This document shows positions 1-5,473 of a DNA stretch of 5,799 bases, in pieces (within the stretch, counting starts at the first letter, position 1; every line of letters begins with the position of its first letter). This DNA comes from Deltaproteobacteria bacterium (GTDB taxonomy: Bacteria > Desulfobacterota > Binatia > UBA9968): positions 1-5,799 of the forward strand of contig VBKX01000031.1 of NCBI GenBank assembly GCA_005879435.1, written 5' to 3'. A program made the position numbers and the translations under genes. The notes beneath the pieces were generated by a model. The model was not told the DNA's origin, did not search any database, and saw only the letters and a list, made by a program, of their open reading frames with translations.

Positions 1-399
1 AAATACGGCGGCCGCGCTACGTTCATTCACGCCAGGGTTCAAGATCTGGCGGCAAAACTCGACTGCGAGTTTGACCTCGCGATAACAATAGGCGTCGTCC
101 ATCACCTGGATGACGGAGAGGCAAAGGAGCTTTTTCGCGCGGTGAGCAAACTGTTGAAGCCAGGCGGCCGCCTGGTTGTGTCGGATCCTGTTTTCCGCGA
201 GCGGCAAAATCCATTAGCGCGAATGGTAATGTCCTTCGACCGTGGCAAGAGCATCAGAACGAAAGAAGGCTATGCCCGCCTTGCCGGCCCGGAGCTTGAG
301 CGCGTTCGAACTGACGTGCGCTCCGACTTCATGCGCATTCCATATGATCATTGCATTTCAGTATATCAGAAACCAGGGCCTACTGCGTCAACGCCGTGA
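1..399 (+). CDS. Class I SAM-dependent methyltransferase, C-terminal part (5' end outside window)
   Basis: The frame is open from base 1 to a TGA at 397-399, giving 132 residues, so the true start lies to the left. Seen: the beta4 region FDLAITIGVVHHLDD (about fragment residues 24-38), then LLKPGGRLVVSDP (51-63). These are the classic post-SAM-pocket motifs of UbiE/COQ5-like class I methyltransferases. The glycine-rich SAM-binding motif I would lie in the missing N-terminal part. The tail (PYDHCISVYQK) ends in a typical last beta-strand. The methyl acceptor cannot be told. Such enzymes are frequent in polysaccharide clusters, so a sugar or lipid-carrier role is plausible but inferred. It is on the opposite strand to, and convergent with, the long gene series that follows. 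An internal GTG at 142 is a possible start codon by sequence only; the upstream motif-bearing codons show translation begins earlier. Confidence 0.87.
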   Translation, partial: KYGGRATFIHARVQDLAAKLDCEFDLAITIGVVHHLDDGEAKELFRAVSKLLKPGGRLVVSDPVFRERQNPLARMVMSFDRGKSIRTKEGYARLAGPELERVRTDVRSDFMRIPYDHCISVYQKPGPTASTP

Positions 400-638
400 G
401 CGGCCTCGGTCTAGGGCAAGCGGCCCTCAGCGTGGGCAAAAAAGCAACCCTTTGATCAGGTAGCGGCTTAGGAGAGACGTTGCGGGCACGGTTAACAGCA
501 TACGCAGCGAGGTAGGGCAGAAAGACACGAAGAATAAGATAAATGAGGTAGGCGCGAATTCGCGCCATGGCCGCTGAACTCTACTGTCCCGCCCGCGGGC
601 TGACATATCTTACTGAATAACGCGACGCCGCCAGGAGC
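400..638. other. Convergent intergenic region, no convincing gene
   Basis: This gap separates the ends of two convergent genes. It holds a 16-bp perfect palindrome (551-566), a 10-bp perfect palindrome gcccgcgggc (591-600), and a small stem agggc/gccct (413-417 with 423-427). None is followed by a good T-run in either direction, so no intrinsic terminator is called with confidence. A 62-codon minus-strand open frame (568 down to 380) encodes a hydrophobic stretch near its N-terminus but lacks a clear ribosome binding site and runs 20 bp into the methyltransferase end. It is not called as a gene. Confidence 0.6.
551..566. repeat. 16-bp perfect palindrome between convergent genes
   Basis: The sequence ggcgcgaattcgcgcc equals its own reverse complement over all 16 bases; flanking bases (a on both sides) do not extend it. 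As RNA it could fold as a 6-bp all-GC stem with an AATT loop. It lies 72 bp downstream of the minus-strand series and about 150 bp downstream of the plus-strand gene, where a bidirectional terminator hairpin is expected. On the minus strand it is followed by a moderately T-rich stretch rather than a true T-tract. A protein-binding dyad is an alternative. Confidence 0.55.
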
Positions 639-1562
639 TCAATAAACCTCGTCGATCACGGCTTCGGGGCGCTTGTTCGTCTCGTCAAAAATACGCCACA
701 GGTATTCGCCGATAACCCCGAGCATCACGATAACGAGACCTAAGAGAAAAGAAGTGAGAGCGACGATAGTGGCGAAGCCAGGGACCGCGCTCCTCCCGAT
801 CAAGGTGTTGATAAGGATCAAGGCGCCGTAAGCAAAGCTCAACATTGAAACGATAAGGCCAATGAGCGAAATCATTCGAATCGGCACGATGGAGAACCCT
901 AGAAGCGCGTCAATGAAAAGCTTCATGCGCTTCCAAAAACTCCAACGTGATTTTCCGTAGGCGCGTTCGCGGCGGGCATACGTAATCACATCCGGCTTGA
1001 AACCGAGCCAGTAGGCGAAAAGCGGGGTGTTGATGTTCTTGCTGCTGTTATTCAGATAAGGCAACAAGGCCTTGTCCATGAGTGCCAAATCGAAGCCACC
1101 GGGAGGATAATCCTTTACCACAAATAAACGCAGGAGAACGTAGTAGATCCTCGCGAATAGCTTCGTCGAAAGAGAATCTGTCCGATGACTTCTGACCGCG
1201 AGGACAAACTTCGATCCCTGCTGCCATTTTTCTATGACCTCCAAGATTAAGTCCGGCGGGTCCTGGAGGTCCGCGGCCAGGTTCATAAAACAATCTCCTG
1301 TCACAAATCGGAAGCCAGTCTTGGTGGCATGAATCGCCCCGAAATTGCGCGTTAGCTTGATGATTTTGGTCGCCGCCCGTCGCCGCTTTATTTTCATCAA
1401 CTCATCGAACGAACGATCCCCGGAACCATCATCCACAAAAATCAATTCCAGTCGCATGTCGCGCTCCTGCAAGCGCGCTTCGACCTCGAGGAGTTCATTC
1501 AACAAGGGCTCGAGTGAGCCTTCGTTGTAGTAGACCGGAACGACAACCGATATGGTCTTCAC
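639..1562 (-). CDS. Glycosyltransferase family 2, polyprenyl-phosphate sugar transferase type (GtrB/ArnC/DPM1-like)
   Basis: This 307-residue protein matches the usual length of bactoprenol-phosphate glycosyltransferases. Seen: the N-terminal GT-A entry SVVVPVYYNEGSL (5-17), the nucleotide-binding FVDDGSGD (42-49), LTRNFGAIHATKTG (70-83), and DLQDPPDLI (98-106), which carries the DxxD acidic motif of this subgroup. The RERAYGKSRWSFWK segment (198-211) precedes the membrane part. Two hydrophobic helices follow at about 228-252 and 263-287, then a short cytoplasmic tail. Family knowledge: these enzymes move a sugar from a nucleotide donor to polyprenyl phosphate at the inner membrane, for later use in glycan decoration. 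The donor sugar is not readable from sequence. The start is GTG at 1560-1562, eight bases after the ketoisomerase stop, so it is probably translated as the last gene of the operon. No strong Shine-Dalgarno is seen before it. Confidence 0.93.
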   Translation of the reverse strand: MKTISVVVPVYYNEGSLEPLLNELLEVEARLQERDMRLELIFVDDGSGDRSFDELMKIKRRRAATKIIKLTRNFGAIHATKTGFRFVTGDCFMNLAADLQDPPDLILEVIEKWQQGSKFVLAVRSHRTDSLSTKLFARIYYVLLRLFVVKDYPPGGFDLALMDKALLPYLNNSSKNINTPLFAYWLGFKPDVITYARRERAYGKSRWSFWKRMKLFIDALLGFSIVPIRMISLIGLIVSMLSFAYGALILINTLIGRSAVPGFATIVALTSFLLGLVIVMLGVIGEYLWRIFDETNKRPEAVIDEVY

Positions 1563-1570
1563 CCAATTAA

Positions 1571-1990
1571 TTACTCAGTCTTTTTCCCGCCGAGCGCGGC
1601 GAGGAAATCTTCGTAGGTGCGGTAATAACCCTCCCCGTCGTAGCATTCCGATGCTAAAACGGTGCAAACCGAGCCCGACGAAAAGTTGTCGAGCTCGCGC
1701 CAGATTAAGGGCGGAACATAGAGGCCGCAATAAGAGCGATTCAGCTGATAGCGTTGCTTTTCCTGGCCGTCATCGAGCACGACATCAAAACTGCCCGACA
1801 TGGCAATGATGAATTGGTGGCAGCTCCGCAAGGCATGGCCGGCGCGAGTTTCGCCGCCGGGAACGTCGTATAAGTAAAAAACGCGCTTAATTTCAAACGG
1901 GATGTGTCGCCCCGCTTCCAAAAAGGTCAGGTTACCGCGCGGATCGGCGATCTTCGGCAGGTCAATCAGCTGGCAAAGTTGAATGCTCAT
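1571..1990 (-). CDS. Cupin sugar 3,4-ketoisomerase (FdtA/QdtA family, WxcM-like)
   Basis: This 139-residue single cupin has the length and signature of dTDP-4-keto-6-deoxyglucose 3,4-ketoisomerases. Seen: DPRGNLTFLEAGRHIPFEI (16-34), RVFYLYDVPGG (36-46), GHALRSCHQFIIAMSGSFDV (51-70), VLDDG (71-75) and YVPPLIWREL (91-100). Family knowledge: the enzyme shifts the keto group from C4 to C3 of dTDP-6-deoxyhexose, before a PLP aminotransferase makes a 3-amino sugar (Fuc3N or Qui3N). The active site normally has a HAH pair in beta-jelly-roll strands and an Arg in the PPxxWR segment. Here the first His (H52) and the Arg (R98) are present, but the second His position is Leu (L54). The product stereochemistry, galacto or gluco, cannot be assigned. 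The start ATG overlaps the stop of the upstream acyltransferase by four bases (ATGA), suggesting translational coupling. The partner aminotransferase is not in the window. Confidence 0.88.
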   Translation of the reverse strand: MSIQLCQLIDLPKIADPRGNLTFLEAGRHIPFEIKRVFYLYDVPGGETRAGHALRSCHQFIIAMSGSFDVVLDDGQEKQRYQLNRSYCGLYVPPLIWRELDNFSSGSVCTVLASECYDGEGYYRTYEDFLAALGGKKTE

Positions 1991-2961
1991 GCCAAAGCTT
2001 CTATTAGTTGGCCGGGCGTCCAGTCGGCAAGGTTTAGTTCATAATGATCGTGTGCCACTACTCTGGCGCCATAGCCTTCTTTTTGATCAATGAGACCGCG
2101 ATTCAACTTTCGTCCTTCCTGTTCGTCGGACGTACCGAAGGCGAAGTATTTCTTTGACTGATAAATGTTATCCAAGAGCTCTTCGAAGATCAGATCAAGG
2201 GCCCCCAGGGTCCGGCTCCGCTCGTTCGCGGCAATATACTGGGCGTGGGCGACGTTGTAGCTCTCGTAGATCACAACGCCGGCGAGCATCGTCCCTTCCT
2301 GATAGGCGGCGAACAGTTTGATATGATTCGGAAACCGGGAGCGCAATAACTGCAACTCTTCGACGGCATGCGCGGGGCGGGTGCCGTATGTGCTGAGCAG
2401 CCGCTCATTCAGGATTTCCCAATATGTTGGGAGATCGTCAGACTGACGAACGACGACGCCGTTCTTCTGGGCCTTTCGGGCGCCGCGGCGGCGCCGTTCC
2501 TGCACCGCGAGACGATGCGCGCCTTCGACAACGGTTAGTGCTCCCCGGCGGCGTAGCTTGGCGTTGCACAAAAACAAGGCGTACAAATCTTCTTCGGCGG
2601 CGGCGCGATGGTAAATGTGCGGGACACACTTGTAAACGAGCGCGGCAAAACTTCGATCCTTCAGAAACGAGAGCGCCGCCTCAAAAACTACCAGCATTTT
2701 AGGTAACTTCATTTGTTCATCGGCGACGAAACCGCCGTAAGTCAGGCCGGCATGACTAGAGAGCAGGTGGTCGCGGACGTTTGCCGGAAGGAGGGCGGCG
2801 ATCCGGTCATCGTCATCCCGGATTACCAGTGAATGATCCTCGAATCGGGCATGGTGATAATCCATGTAATCCCGAAGGAAAAGAAAAGTCCCATTCTTAC
2901 TTTGCCTAACGAACGCGTCCCACGCCTCCTTATCGGATTCCTGGTAGCGTTCGACGCGCAT
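1987..2961 (-). CDS. GNAT/FemAB-like acyltransferase of sugar-biosynthesis clusters
   Basis: This 324-residue soluble protein has two GNAT-like halves, as in FemAB-type acyltransferases. Seen: NGTFLFLRDYMDYHHARF (23-40), SSHAGLTYGGFV (68-79) and VYKCVPHIYHR (109-119) in the first half. A very basic linker follows, QERRRRGARKAQKNGV (154-169). The second half has AGVVIYESYNVAHAQYIAAN (227-246), LGALDLIFEEL (252-262), and FGTSDEQEGRKLNRGL (275-290). From memory, proteins with this pattern recur beside WxcM/FdtA-type ketoisomerases and sugar aminotransferases, so N-acylation of a 3-amino sugar is a reasonable guess. The substrate and acyl donor (acyl-CoA or other) are not shown by sequence. The gene lies 30 bp after the oxygenase, with only a weak GGA-containing ribosome binding site. 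Its TGA overlaps the ATG of the ketoisomerase. No signal peptide or membrane helix is visible, so it is cytoplasmic. Confidence 0.85.
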   Translation of the reverse strand: MRVERYQESDKEAWDAFVRQSKNGTFLFLRDYMDYHHARFEDHSLVIRDDDDRIAALLPANVRDHLLSSHAGLTYGGFVADEQMKLPKMLVVFEAALSFLKDRSFAALVYKCVPHIYHRAAAEEDLYALFLCNAKLRRRGALTVVEGAHRLAVQERRRRGARKAQKNGVVVRQSDDLPTYWEILNERLLSTYGTRPAHAVEELQLLRSRFPNHIKLFAAYQEGTMLAGVVIYESYNVAHAQYIAANERSRTLGALDLIFEELLDNIYQSKKYFAFGTSDEQEGRKLNRGLIDQKEGYGARVVAHDHYELNLADWTPGQLIEALA

Positions 2962-2991
2962 AACGTTGTTCCGTGGAAGAAAGAACGCTCG

Positions 2992-3813
2992 TTATTTCGC
3001 CGCCTGGATACGGTTCGTTCTCCAATGCACAACACTCTCCGCCGCCTCCGTGTCATAACCCAGAAATCGGCTGAGAGCCGGGTCGTCCTTGTACTTACCG
3101 CCCAAGCTTTTCGGAAAGCTAATTTGTTGTTTGATGAACGGAAGCCCAAATAGGTGATTGATGCCGCGACGCAGGCCGGTGGACCGGTTGACGCCGCCGC
3201 GATGGTAGATCATTGAGTCAAAGATGAGGGCAGATCCCGCCTTGGCTGTAACCGTTCGTTCGTGAGCCTTGATGAACTCCGGTGAAGGAAACGGCTCGGT
3301 CTTATGCGAACCGGGTAACACATAAGTGCCGCCGGTAACCTCCGAAAAATCGTCTATGCAAAAAAGCGCGCTCACCGCCAGCGGTCGCGACGAGACGAAA
3401 TGCTGGTAGGCGAGGTCGCGGTGCCAGGCGCTTTGGTAATGCTTATTGGTAGGGGCGTTGATCACTGCATTTTGCTGCAGGATTGTAAAGTATTCCCCTA
3501 ACAGAGATGCGACGACGGCGTGGACCCGGGGATTTGTTGCAAAGCCTAGGAAGTAGTCATCATATGCCAGCAGACAGCGACCCACCCGGGCGTCGTTTAT
3601 CTTGCGCAGATTCTCTTCGCCTCCCACTTCGTTCACCTGCTCAGCATATACTGCGTCGATCCTTTTTCGTGCTTCCGCAAGTTCAGCTTCGGATACCAAG
3701 TCGGGCACTACCGTGAAGCCATTGATCACGATCTCTTCCCGAAACCGATCTACGTCTGACTGAAGTGCTGTGGCCTGCCGGACGCCGTAGGATTTCAATT
3801 CGTCAGTGCTCAT
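2992..3813 (-). CDS. Phytanoyl-CoA dioxygenase (PhyH) family Fe(II)/2-oxoglutarate oxygenase
   Basis: This 273-residue protein is full length for bacterial PhyH-family enzymes. Seen: the opening helix-strand FREEIVINGFTVVPDLVSEA (24-43), the metal motif AWHRDLAY with H131 and D133, the strand TGGTYVLPGSHK (160-171), and the distal MIYHRGGVNRSTGLRRGINH (201-220). In that last segment H204 is the third iron ligand, and Arg215 or 216 is placed to bind 2-oxoglutarate. The double-stranded beta-helix core therefore looks catalytically intact. Family knowledge: members hydroxylate, epimerise or desaturate diverse small molecules with O2 and 2-oxoglutarate. In a glycan operon the substrate could be a nucleotide sugar, a fatty acyl group or an acyl side chain; this is inference. 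The start ATG at 3811-3813 has a good Shine-Dalgarno, GAGG, six bases upstream. It follows the propeller gene by 32 bp. Confidence 0.92.
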   Translation of the reverse strand: MSTDELKSYGVRQATALQSDVDRFREEIVINGFTVVPDLVSEAELAEARKRIDAVYAEQVNEVGGEENLRKINDARVGRCLLAYDDYFLGFATNPRVHAVVASLLGEYFTILQQNAVINAPTNKHYQSAWHRDLAYQHFVSSRPLAVSALFCIDDFSEVTGGTYVLPGSHKTEPFPSPEFIKAHERTVTAKAGSALIFDSMIYHRGGVNRSTGLRRGINHLFGLPFIKQQISFPKSLGGKYKDDPALSRFLGYDTEAAESVVHWRTNRIQAAK

Positions 3814-3819
3814 AATTTG

Positions 3820-3823
3820 CCTC
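3820..3823 (-). promoter_or_regulatory. Ribosome binding site of the PhyH-family gene
   Basis: On the minus strand the bases read GAGG, six bases before the ATG at 3813. It is the clearest Shine-Dalgarno in the window and supports this start. Most other starts in the series rely on overlap or short spacing to the gene before. Confidence 0.6.
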
Positions 3824-3845
3824 GAAATTTTTCCAAAAGCGCGGT

Positions 3846-4760
3846 TTAACGGACCAAAACCGCGTAGCCGAATCCAGTTATGCCACGGCCGTTGCCATTA
3901 TAGAACATAACGCGTTCGCCGTTTATATCTACGACAAAAGGATAACAGACCATTTCCGAATCCCATCCGTCGCTCGATTTTTCGACCCCCGCGGCCGCGT
4001 CGTTTCGCTGCCAATGGATGCCGTCTTCAGATTCCGCGTAACCGATTACATAAAGCCGGCGAAAAGAGCGAATGGAATACCACATCCGATAACCGTCGCG
4101 GTCCCGGATGACCGATGGTCGGCCGACTGCGTATTCATCCTGGAAGTCGGGTTCGAGACAAATATGAGGATGCGTCTGCCAGCAGAGACCATCTCCAGAG
4201 GTGGCATATCGGATAACGCAAATATAGTGCAGGCCGTTCTCGTCCTTCGTCCATTTGACTGTCGAGACGTACCACATCTTCCAAAGCCCGGACTCGCAAA
4301 GGATGGAGCAGGTGCTGCGTATGAACGGCTCCTCATCGGTCCGATCCATAATTGGGACGCGAGAGACTTTCTTGAAACCGCCGGAGTTGGTATCCGCGAT
4401 GGCCAGGCCGGTAAAGGTAAGGTATGGCACCCTTTCCGATCGCTGGAATCCCTGATAGTAAAGAAATCGCTGGCTTCCAACTCGCACCAACGTGCTGGGC
4501 GCGACCCCGGAATCGTCAAACGCCCCCAGCTCTCCGAGGTCAAGGACCGGCTCAGGCACGACCGCGAGGACGCGGTTAGGGGAGCGCGCGTCCAAATCAA
4601 CTGAACCGATGCGGCCAAAGCCTTCGCGGTCCTTTGAAACATAATATACGCGAATAACGTCCGGATTGATTAGCTCGGCCGTGGGAAGTTGCGCGCCAGC
4701 TTTTGCCCACGCGAGCGTGCCATCGGGAACGTAAATCAGGCCACCTTTGCGCCAAGTCAT
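3846..4760 (-). CDS. Five-bladed beta-propeller, glycosidase-like protein of unknown function
   Basis: This 304-residue protein shows five repeats, each a hydrophobic strand, a basic or turn segment, then an aromatic (W/F/Y)Y strand: INPDVIRVYYVSKD (31-44), GVAPSTLVRVGSQRFLYYQG (85-104), IRSTCSILCESGLWKMWYVS (147-166), GRPSVIRDRDGYRMWYS (213-229), and YPFVVDINGERVMFYNGNG (273-291). Between them lie GYAESEDGIHWQ- and RYATSGDGLCWQ-type strands. This pattern fits the five-bladed propeller of GH43/GH32/GH130-like proteins. Acidic residues at propeller-centre positions are visible (D34, D82/D83, E143/E144, E209, D267), but which, if any, are catalytic cannot be decided. No signal peptide or membrane helix is present, so it should act in the cytoplasm, unlike most secreted GH43 enzymes. 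It overlaps the upstream acyltransferase by ATGA and has no clear ribosome binding site of its own. It may be a sugar-binding or transferase-like protein rather than a hydrolase. Confidence 0.8.
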   Translation of the reverse strand: MTWRKGGLIYVPDGTLAWAKAGAQLPTAELINPDVIRVYYVSKDREGFGRIGSVDLDARSPNRVLAVVPEPVLDLGELGAFDDSGVAPSTLVRVGSQRFLYYQGFQRSERVPYLTFTGLAIADTNSGGFKKVSRVPIMDRTDEEPFIRSTCSILCESGLWKMWYVSTVKWTKDENGLHYICVIRYATSGDGLCWQTHPHICLEPDFQDEYAVGRPSVIRDRDGYRMWYSIRSFRRLYVIGYAESEDGIHWQRNDAAAGVEKSSDGWDSEMVCYPFVVDINGERVMFYNGNGRGITGFGYAVLVR

Positions 4761-5425
4761 GGGATCGGCTTTTCGATCGGAATTTCCGGCGCGCTCCCGG
4801 TAGGTGTCCGCTCAAGGACAGATCCGTCGGGTAGATCGGCGTCGATTAATGTAGCCGGGCCGAGATAACAGTCCTTACCGACTGTGCGATCCGACATAAC
4901 CGTGACATTCGCGCCGACAATGGCGTTTTCTCCGAATGTCACGCCATCGGAGTCGACGCAATTTGGTAACAGGAATGAGTTATCACCGATCCGGCAGCGA
5001 TGACAGATCTGGTTACCACTCCAGATAACAACGTTACTGCCTACTTCGGCGAAAGGCTGGATTACGGTATCCTCACAGATAAAGCTATGTTCACCGATTT
5101 TGCTGTGTGGGCCAACCAGCGCGGCGGAACTAATGTAGGAGGCCATTGGATATCCCTTGGTCTTACACTCACGGTAAAGCCGGGTGCGAAGTCGATTGAA
5201 CTGGGTAAAGACAATGGCAACGAACGCAAAGTGATCTGAGGGGGGATAAAGGTCCGGCAGGTTCTCGAAGGCAATGATCGGCCGCTCGAACAGTTCGCGG
5301 CGGGTCAGGAATCGACTTTCGACGGCGAAAGCTACCACCTCGTAATCCGAGTCGAACTGAAAGAACTCACAGGCAATTTGAGCGAAAACGCTGTCACCGA
5401 TGAGCACCAATCGTTTCCTACTCAC
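4757..5425 (-). CDS. PglD/NeuD-type sugar acyltransferase (left-handed beta-helix, hexapeptide repeats)
   Basis: This 222-residue protein has the two-domain layout of PglD/NeuD. The N-terminal Rossmann-like domain opens with RLVLIGDSVFAQIACEFF (5-22) and runs to about residue 95. The C-terminal hexapeptide domain runs from YISSAALVGPHSKIGEHSF (97-115) through VIQPFAEVGSNVVIWSGNQI (121-140) and CRIGDNSFLLPNCV (144-157) to VTFGENAIVGANVTV (162-176). The usual catalytic His sits in an NHDCxIGD-like segment; here the equivalent reads CHRCRIGD with H142 retained. Family knowledge: these enzymes acylate (mostly acetylate) amino or hydroxyl groups of nucleotide sugars using acyl-CoA. Candidate acceptors here are a 3-amino or 4-amino deoxysugar, or a sugar hydroxyl. 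The start is GTG at 5423-5425, with a GAGGG 12 bases upstream, somewhat far. It lies 48 bp after the TylF-type methyltransferase, and its stop overlaps the propeller ATG. Confidence 0.88.
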   Translation of the reverse strand: MSRKRLVLIGDSVFAQIACEFFQFDSDYEVVAFAVESRFLTRRELFERPIIAFENLPDLYPPSDHFAFVAIVFTQFNRLRTRLYRECKTKGYPMASYISSAALVGPHSKIGEHSFICEDTVIQPFAEVGSNVVIWSGNQICHRCRIGDNSFLLPNCVDSDGVTFGENAIVGANVTVMSDRTVGKDCYLGPATLIDADLPDGSVLERTPTGSAPEIPIEKPIP

Positions 5426-5473
5426 GGTGTCTGTTAGCCCTCGCGACTGCTGGCCCCAAAAAGGAAAAGCACC

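Noticed and set aside
160..175. 16-bp perfect palindrome ccaggcggccgcctgg
   Set aside because: It lies inside the methyltransferase coding sequence over the conserved KPGGRL motif, whose GC-rich codons readily give such a dyad.
413..427. Stem agggc/gccct downstream of the left methyltransferase as a terminator
   Set aside because: The five-base stem is short and is followed by GC-rich sequence then an A-run, not a T-run, in the direction of transcription.
2479..2495. 8-bp inverted repeat ggcgccgc/gcggcgcc with a one-base centre
   Set aside because: It falls in the Arg/Ala-rich linker of the GNAT/FemAB-like gene and is explained by runs of CGC and GCC codons; no regulatory context.
2833..3153. 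Plus-strand open frame spanning the junction of the oxygenase and GNAT genes
   Set aside because: It crosses two well-supported minus-strand genes and their gap; no motif or ribosome binding site supports it.
4014..4604. Long plus-strand open frame opposite the propeller gene
   Set aside because: It is antisense to a gene with clear repeat structure, has no recognisable motif, and its composition is that of a shadow frame.
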